Made by a program: the position numbers and the translations under genes
Source: Aquisalimonas sp.
Lineage (GTDB): Bacteria; Pseudomonadota; Gammaproteobacteria; Nitrococcales; Aquisalimonadaceae
Assembly: GCA_007133445.1 (NCBI GenBank)
Contig: SLMR01000073.1
Coordinates: 1-10,352, forward strand
Direction: 5' to 3'
Length of the DNA: 10,352 bases
In this document: in pieces, positions 6,759-10,352 of the stretch
Layout of the letters: the number at the start of each line of letters is the position of its first letter
Numbering within the stretch: the first letter of the stretch is position 1
The notes under the pieces: generated by a model
Seen by the model: the letters and a program-made list of their open reading frames with translations, nothing else
Told to the model about the DNA's origin: nothing
Database searches by the model: none

Positions 6759-8024
6759 ATGTCCTTTAATGATCTCGGCCTCTCGGCCGCGCTGGTTCGT
6801 GCTGTCACTGACCAGGGTTACACCACCCCCACCCCCGTCCAGGCCCAGGCCATCCCTGCGGTCATCGCGGGAGGTGATCTCATCGGCATCGCGCAGACCG
6901 GAACAGGCAAAACGGCCGGGTTTACCCTGCCGCTTCTGCACCGGCTGATGGCACAGCGGCCCGAGGGCAAAGGCCGTCCGGTGCGTGCCCTGATTCTCAC
7001 CCCCACCCGGGAGCTCGCGGCCCAGGTCCAGCAGAGTGTGAAGACCTACGGCAGCCATCTGCCGCTGAAGTCCACCACCGTTTTCGGCGGGGTGGGCATG
7101 CAGCCGCAGATCCAGACCCTGCGCCGCGGTGTGGACATCCTGGTGGCGACCCCGGGGCGGCTGCTGGATCACCTGCGCCAGGGCACCGTGGACCTCTCGC
7201 GGGTGGAGACGCTGGTGCTGGACGAGGCGGATCGCATGCTCGATATGGGCTTCATCCACGACATCCGCAAGGTGATCGCGGCGCTACCGAAGGAGCGCCA
7301 GACGCTGCTGTTCTCCGCCACCTTCTCCGACGAGATCCGCAAGCTCGCCAACGGCATGCTGCGCTCGCCGCAGCACGTGGAGGTGGAGCGCAAGGCGTCG
7401 GCCGCGGAGATCGTCACCCAGACCGTGCACCCGGTGAGCCGGGGCGGCAAGCGCGCGCTGCTGAGCAACCTGATCGGCGATGGCGGCTGGAAGCAGGTGC
7501 TGGTGTTCACTCGCACCAAGCACGGCGCCGACCGTCTGGCCGGGCAGCTGGAGAAGGACGGCTTCAGTTCCGCGGCCATTCACGGCAACAAGAGCCAGGG
7601 TGCCCGCACCCGGGCGCTGAGCCAGTTCAAGCAGGGGCGGGTGCGGGTGCTGGTGGCCACCGACATCGCCGCCCGCGGCCTGGACATCGACCAGCTGCCC
7701 CACGTGGTCAACTACGAGCTGCCCAACGTGGCCGAGGACTACGTCCACCGCATTGGCCGTACCGGGCGCGCGGGCAACGAAGGCCAGGCCGTGTCACTGG
7801 TCTGCGTGGACGAGCTGAAACTGCTCAAGGGCATTGAGAGGTTGCTCAATCGCAGCATCGACAAGCAGATCATCGCCGGCTTCGAGCCCGACCCCCGGGA
7901 AACACCGGAACCGCTGTTCAAGAAGCCGGGAGGCGGCGGGCGGCGGTCGCCCGGAGCGCAGCCCGCACGTGGTCGCCACCAGGCCTCGGCCCGACGCTCC
8001 CGAGACCTCGGGCGCGGGCGCTAG
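6759..8024 (+). CDS. rhlE: DEAD-box ATP-dependent RNA helicase RhlE
   Basis: 421 aa. All DEAD-box motifs are present in order: Q motif [11 protein letters not shown] (Gln28), Walker A AQTGTGKT (45-52), PTRELA (82-87), TPGR (131-134), DEAD (155-158), SAT (186-188), TDIAARGLD (301-309) and [10 protein letters not shown] (330-339). The two RecA-like domains are followed by a short Gly/Arg-rich basic tail from about residue 385, which is typical of RhlE and gives non-specific RNA contact. RhlE proteins unwind short RNA duplexes and act in ribosome assembly and RNA turnover, often at low temperature. The ATG at 6759 has GGAG at 6745-6748. The gene is divergent from the ATP-grasp gene, has a probable 200-nt leader, and is followed by a 15-bp hairpin. 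RhlE is preferred over RhlB, CsdA, SrmB or DbpA on overall pattern and short basic tail; paralogue-level naming is less certain than the family. Confidence 0.92.
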   Translation: MSFNDLGLSAALVRAVTDQGYTTPTPVQAQAIPAVIAGGDLIGIAQTGTGKTAGFTLPLLHRLMAQRPEGKGRPVRALILTPTRELAAQVQQSVKTYGSHLPLKSTTVFGGVGMQPQIQTLRRGVDILVATPGRLLDHLRQGTVDLSRVETLVLDEADRMLDMGFIHDIRKVIAALPKERQTLLFSATFSDEIRKLANGMLRSPQHVEVERKASAAEIVTQTVHPVSRGGKRALLSNLIGDGGWKQVLVFTRTKHGADRLAGQLEKDGFSSAAIHGNKSQGARTRALSQFKQGRVRVLVATDIAARGLDIDQLPHVVNYELPNVAEDYVHRIGRTGRAGNEGQAVSLVCVDELKLLKGIERLLNRSIDKQIIAGFEPDPRETPEPLFKKPGGGGRRSPGAQPARGRHQASARRSRDLGRGR

Positions 8025-8043
8025 TGTTCCGTCTCAGGAGTTT

Positions 8044-8082
8044 CGGTGGCGTGCGGCGAACAACGGGCGCCGCACGCCACCG
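8044..8082. terminator. Perfect 15-bp hairpin between convergent rhlE and DUF4168 genes
   Basis: Positions 8044-8058 pair perfectly with 8068-8082 (CGGTGGCGTGCGGCG and its complement) around a 9-nt loop. It begins 20 nt after rhlE and lies 13 nt from the end of the convergent DUF4168 gene. No U-tract is present on either strand, but the size and place suggest a bidirectional terminator or 3'-end stabiliser. Confidence 0.65.
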
Positions 8083-8094
8083 TAGGCTGCGTGG

Positions 8095-8496
8095 TTACAT
8101 CTGCGACGCCATGCGATCGAGTCGCCGTTTCACCTCTTCGTCATTGCGATACAGGTAACCGATGGCTCGATAGGTTTCCACGTCAATGCCCGAGAACTGA
8201 ACGGCTGTCTCCATGTCCTCCGCGGCTCCCCGGCGGAGCTCATCCCGTTCACTGGCGTCCTGGGCTTCCCGCAACATTTCCGCGTAGCTCGCGCGGATAT
8301 CCTGCAGCTGCTGGGCGGAATTCAGGAACGCCTCCAGCTGACGATCCGAAAGGTCGTCGCTCGTGAGTTCAGCGCTGTCTGCCACTTCATTCTCGTAGAG
8401 ATCGGGATTACCGGCCAGCGCGGTTGTCCCCCCTGAGGCAAGTGCCAGTGCGACCAGGCTTGCGATGAGCAGATGCATGCGTGGGCTTGTAATCAT
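8095..8496 (-). CDS. Secreted DUF4168 domain protein
   Basis: 133 aa. A signal peptide is visible: MITSPRMHLLIASLVALALASGGTTALA, with a probable cleavage after ALA at residue 28, so the mature protein should be periplasmic or exported. Residues about 50-131 match the DUF4168 pattern: LEAFLNSAQQLQDIRASYAEML, a charged linker, an AVQFSGIDVETYRAIGYLYRND segment, and a final RRLDRMASQM. It is mostly helical and strongly charged. The function of this family is unknown. The ATG at 8494-8496 is preceded on the minus strand by GGGAGGAA (8501-8508), which rules out the longer in-frame extension to 8631. The gene converges on rhlE and diverges from the host-attachment-family gene, with a 169-nt spacer. 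Confidence 0.82.
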   Translation of the reverse strand: MITSPRMHLLIASLVALALASGGTTALAGNPDLYENEVADSAELTSDDLSDRQLEAFLNSAQQLQDIRASYAEMLREAQDASERDELRRGAAEDMETAVQFSGIDVETYRAIGYLYRNDEEVKRRLDRMASQM

Positions 8497-8500
8497 TGTG

Positions 8501-8508
8501 TTCCTCCC
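8501..8508 (-). promoter_or_regulatory. Ribosome binding site deciding the DUF4168 start
   Basis: GGGAGGAA on the minus strand, its GGAGG core 6 nt from the ATG at 8496, fixes the start directly before a typical signal peptide. Confidence 0.75.
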
Positions 8509-8654
8509 GTCGGTTTTATCGTTGTGGTCGCGAGCAACATGCCATTTTTTCGCCACGGCGTCACGGCATGGGTGCATCTTTTCCTGCCGGCTTCCGGGGT
8601 TGAAACGTGCGGATAGCATCATCATCTCCATCGGTGATCACGGGTACGCTGCAT

Positions 8655-8660
8655 AAGGAG
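8655..8660 (+). promoter_or_regulatory. Ribosome binding site of the host-attachment-family gene
   Basis: AAGGAG is 5 nt before the ATG at 8666. A TTGAAA at 8600-8605 lies upstream, but no convincing -10 hexamer follows it, so the promoter is unresolved. Confidence 0.7.
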
Positions 8661-8665
8661 CCGAC

Positions 8666-9091
8666 ATGAAGAAATGCATTGTGGTTGCCGAAGCGAGCCG
8701 GGCGCGCTTCCTGTTTCGCAAAGAGCTCGGCCCGCTGACCGAAGGCGAGACGCTGGAGCACCCGGAGGGACGCATGCACCCCGGCGTGCTGGAGGAAGCG
8801 GGCGAGGGTGCCCAGCACGAGTCCACCAAGACTTCGTTGCGGCGGACCGACCCGCAGACGCCCACGTCAGAGAAGTACGCGCGCCGTTTTGCCGACGAGG
8901 TTGCCAGCCGCATGAAGTCCCTGCGGACCAGCGGTGAGGCCGAGCAATTCATTCTGGCGGCGGAGCCGCGCTTTCTGGGGTACCTGCGTGGCAGCCTTGA
9001 CGGGCCGACGGCCGACAGTGTGGTCGAGAGCGTGGCCAAGGACTACTCTGACGCCTCGGCCGAAGACCTGGCCAGGAAACTCCCGGTCTGA
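8666..9091 (+). CDS. Host attachment family protein (Host_attach)
   Basis: 141 aa. The family pattern is clear: an N-terminal strand MKKCIVVAEASRARFLFRKE, a LEHPEGRMHPG segment, a His (GAQHEST) linker, YARRFADEVASRMKSL (a helix), EQFILAAEPRFLGYLRGSL and a C-terminal DYSDASAEDLARKLP. The family name comes from proteins linked to attachment of bacteria to plant hosts, but it is widespread in free-living proteobacteria and its molecular role is unknown. The fold resembles release-factor eRF1 domain 3-like proteins in my reading, which is inference. No signal peptide is present, so it should be cytoplasmic. The start is supported by AAGGAG at 8655-8660. It is divergent from the secreted DUF4168 gene and convergent with rpiA, 37 nt away. 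Confidence 0.85.
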   Translation: MKKCIVVAEASRARFLFRKELGPLTEGETLEHPEGRMHPGVLEEAGEGAQHESTKTSLRRTDPQTPTSEKYARRFADEVASRMKSLRTSGEAEQFILAAEPRFLGYLRGSLDGPTADSVVESVAKDYSDASAEDLARKLPV

Positions 9092-9121
9092 TCGGAAGCG
9101 ATGACCCGGCTAGGGAGCAAC

Positions 9122-9155
9122 CGCAAGCTCAGCCGCTGTCGCGGGTGAGCTTGCG
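9122..9155. terminator. Hairpin overlapping the 3' end of rpiA
   Basis: CGCAAGCTCA (9122-9131) pairs perfectly with TGAGCTTGCG (9146-9155), and the inner CCGC/GCGG (9133-9136 with 9141-9144) extends it after one G-G mismatch, leaving a 4-nt loop. The rpiA stop codon lies in the stem. It begins 31 nt after the convergent host-attachment-family gene, so it could serve both. No U-tract is seen. Confidence 0.55.
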
Positions 9156-9803
9156 TACACTGCCGTCGACCTCCCCCAGTAGCAGCACATCCGCCGGCCG
9201 CAGGGCGAACAGGCCGTTGGTGACCACCCCGGGGATGTCGTTCAGTGTGCGCTCCATTTTCACCGGCTCGTCGATGGCGAGGCCGCTGACATCGAGGATG
9301 ACGTTGCCGTTGTCCGTAGTAACCCCCTCGCGCAGCGTTGGCTGTCCGCCAATGCGCTTGACAATCTCCCGGGCCACGAAGCTGCGAGCCATCGGGATGA
9401 CTTCAACGGGGAGCGGGAATGCGCCCAGGCGACCCACCAGTTTGCTGTCGTCGGCGATGCACACGAACCGGCGGCTGGCGCCGGCGACGATCTTCTCCCG
9501 CGTCAGCGCGGCGCCACCGCCCTTGATCAGAGAGAGGTGGCGGTTGGCCTCATCGGCACCGTCCACGTAGAGATCCAGCGGGCCGGCCTGGTTCAGCTCC
9601 ATGACCTCTATTCCGGCATCACGCAGCAGCCGTGAGGAAGCCTCGGAGCTCGAGACCGCCGCCTTCACCAGGCCGGGCTCCCGGCTGAGCAGCTCGATGA
9701 ACAGGTTGACGGTTGAACCCGTCCCCACCCCGAGGATGCTGTCGCTCTCCACGTATTGCAGGGCGGCCTTGGCGGCAGCCCGCTTGCCGGCGTCTGCGGA
9801 CAT
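9129..9803 (-). CDS. rpiA: Ribose-5-phosphate isomerase A
   Basis: 224 aa, close to the 219 aa of E. coli RpiA. It interconverts ribose 5-phosphate and ribulose 5-phosphate in the non-oxidative pentose phosphate pathway, in the cytoplasm. The phosphate-binding GVGTGST (25-31), the SSSEAS loop (51-56), YVDGADE with Asp81 and Asp84, [12 protein letters not shown] with Lys94 and the catalytic Glu103 all fall at the same numbers as in E. coli. [11 protein letters not shown] and [10 protein letters not shown] in the C-terminal half are also family hallmarks. The start at 9803 is chosen because GGAG (minus strand, 9811-9814) lies 7 nt upstream and numbering then matches; an in-frame ATG at 9836 is unsupported. 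It is divergent from ilvA, an arrangement I recall from other gammaproteobacteria. Confidence 0.97.
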   Translation of the reverse strand: MSADAGKRAAAKAALQYVESDSILGVGTGSTVNLFIELLSREPGLVKAAVSSSEASSRLLRDAGIEVMELNQAGPLDLYVDGADEANRHLSLIKGGGAALTREKIVAGASRRFVCIADDSKLVGRLGAFPLPVEVIPMARSFVAREIVKRIGGQPTLREGVTTDNGNVILDVSGLAIDEPVKMERTLNDIPGVVTNGLFALRPADVLLLGEVDGSVRKLTRDSG

Positions 9804-9835
9804 GATGGTTCTCCGGTCACATCGAAGGTGCAGCA

Positions 9836-9864
9836 ATGATACGCCCTGGCCGCGGCGCGATGAA
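9836..9864 (-). promoter_or_regulatory. rpiA: Candidate rpiA promoter
   Basis: On the minus strand TATCAT (complement of 9836-9841, 5 of 6 match) lies 17 bp from a weak TTCATC (9859-9864). Its spacing is right but the -35 is poor. Confidence 0.4.
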
Positions 9865-9872
9865 CCGGCTCT

Positions 9873-9900
9873 TTGCCGCGCACCGTGCGGCGTTTAGACT
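9873..9900 (+). promoter_or_regulatory. ilvA: Candidate ilvA promoter
   Basis: TTGCCG (9873-9878) and TAGACT (9895-9900) are 16 bp apart, each matching 4 of 6 consensus positions. They lie about 55 nt before the ilvA start in the divergent spacer. I see no leader peptide or attenuator. Confidence 0.4.
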
Positions 9901-9954
9901 GTGCGGCCTATTGCACCGATCACTCGCGAACCCACAAGGAAAGCGGCTGCATCC

Positions 9955-10352
9955 ATGACCCAGGCCTATCTGGAACGCATTCTCACCGCCTGCGTCTACG
10001 ACGTGGCGATCAACTCCCCCCTGGACCCGGCGCCCGCGCTGTCCGCGCGCCTGCACAACAACGTGCTTATGAAGCGCGAGGACCTGCAGCCGGTGTTCTC
10101 GTTCAAGCTGCGCGGCGCCTACAACATGATCTCCCGGCTCTCGGACGAGGCCAAGGCCAAGGGCGTGATCTGCGCCTCCGCCGGCAACCACGCCCAGGGG
10201 GTGGCGCTGGCGTCGAAGCGGTTGGGCATCAAGGGGGTGATCGTCATGCCCCGGACCACGCCCAGCATCAAGGTCAATGCCGCGCGCCGGCTGGGTGGTC
10301 GGGTCATTCTCCACGGTGACAGCTACGACGAGGCCGCCGCCCACGCCACAAA
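9955..10352 (+). CDS. ilvA: Threonine dehydratase (biosynthetic), 3' partial
   Basis: The first 132 codons are present; the gene runs off the right edge. IlvA is a PLP enzyme that deaminates threonine to 2-oxobutanoate, the first committed step of isoleucine synthesis. [18 protein letters not shown] (residues 40-57) contains the PLP-binding lysine Lys51 in SFKLRGAYN, and SAGNHAQG (75-82) is the cofactor phosphate-region/substrate loop. The N-terminus [23 protein letters not shown] aligns with the E. coli enzyme, with a shorter leading segment. The ATG at 9955 has AAGGA at 9936-9940, a longer than usual 14-nt spacing, so the start is slightly less certain. The C-terminal ACT regulatory region that separates biosynthetic IlvA from catabolic TdcB is outside the window; N-terminal similarity and the rpiA context favour IlvA. 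Confidence 0.93.
   Translation, partial: MTQAYLERILTACVYDVAINSPLDPAPALSARLHNNVLMKREDLQPVFSFKLRGAYNMISRLSDEAKAKGVICASAGNHAQGVALASKRLGIKGVIVMPRTTPSIKVNAARRLGGRVILHGDSYDEAAAHAT

Noticed and set aside
1..10352. Mobile element, prophage, toxin-antitoxin, defence system or CRISPR array
   Set aside because: No transposase, integrase, repeat-spacer pattern, small toxin pair or defence domain was seen. The Host_attach protein is a chromosomal family and not evidence of a phage.

Overview
This is a high-GC chromosomal segment, most likely from a gammaproteobacterium. The halophilic or alkaliphilic Ectothiorhodospiraceae-type lineages would fit. That placement is an inference from protein character (RpiA with E. 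coli-like active-site numbering, a RhlE helicase, a GcvA-like LysR regulator) and from the divergent rpiA/ilvA pair. Gene density is high, Shine-Dalgarno sites are clear, and I see no insertion sequence, integrase, CRISPR array, tRNA or rRNA. The region looks like ordinary core and near-core genome rather than an island.

Layout. 1-2533 (+): the 3' part of a membrane M48 zinc metallopeptidase, followed 29 nt later by an integral-membrane alpha/beta hydrolase with a GLSLG nucleophile motif; the two are probably co-transcribed. 2556-4487: a LysR-type regulator (-) divergent from an EamA/DMT-family exporter (+). Their shared spacer contains a 23-bp inverted repeat with a T-N11-A LysR box that overlaps a TATAAT hexamer. 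4579-5070 (+): a DUF4442 hotdog-fold thioesterase-like protein. 5123-6415 (-): an orphan ATP-grasp ligase with a very strong ribosome binding site. 6416-6758: a 343-nt divergent spacer with an extended -10 promoter and an approximately 200-nt leader, including a possible 36-codon upstream ORF, ahead of the DEAD-box RNA helicase rhlE (6759-8024, +). 8095-8496 (-): a secreted DUF4168 protein. 8666-9091 (+): a host-attachment-family protein. 9129-9803 (-): rpiA, ribose-5-phosphate isomerase A. 9955-end (+): the 5' part of ilvA, threonine dehydratase.

How the parts work together. rpiA (pentose phosphate pathway) and ilvA (isoleucine synthesis) are standard metabolic genes transcribed from a shared divergent spacer. 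The LysR/EamA pair is a classic regulator-exporter module, probably controlling efflux of a metabolite that cannot be named from sequence. The hydrolase and M48 protease are both predicted to sit in the cytoplasmic membrane. GC-rich hairpins lie in or near the junctions of the convergent gene pairs, several reaching into the ends of coding regions; most lack U-tracts.

I did not find a convincing new multi-gene system. The best leads are the orphan ATP-grasp ligase, the LysR-box palindrome and the structured leader of rhlE.
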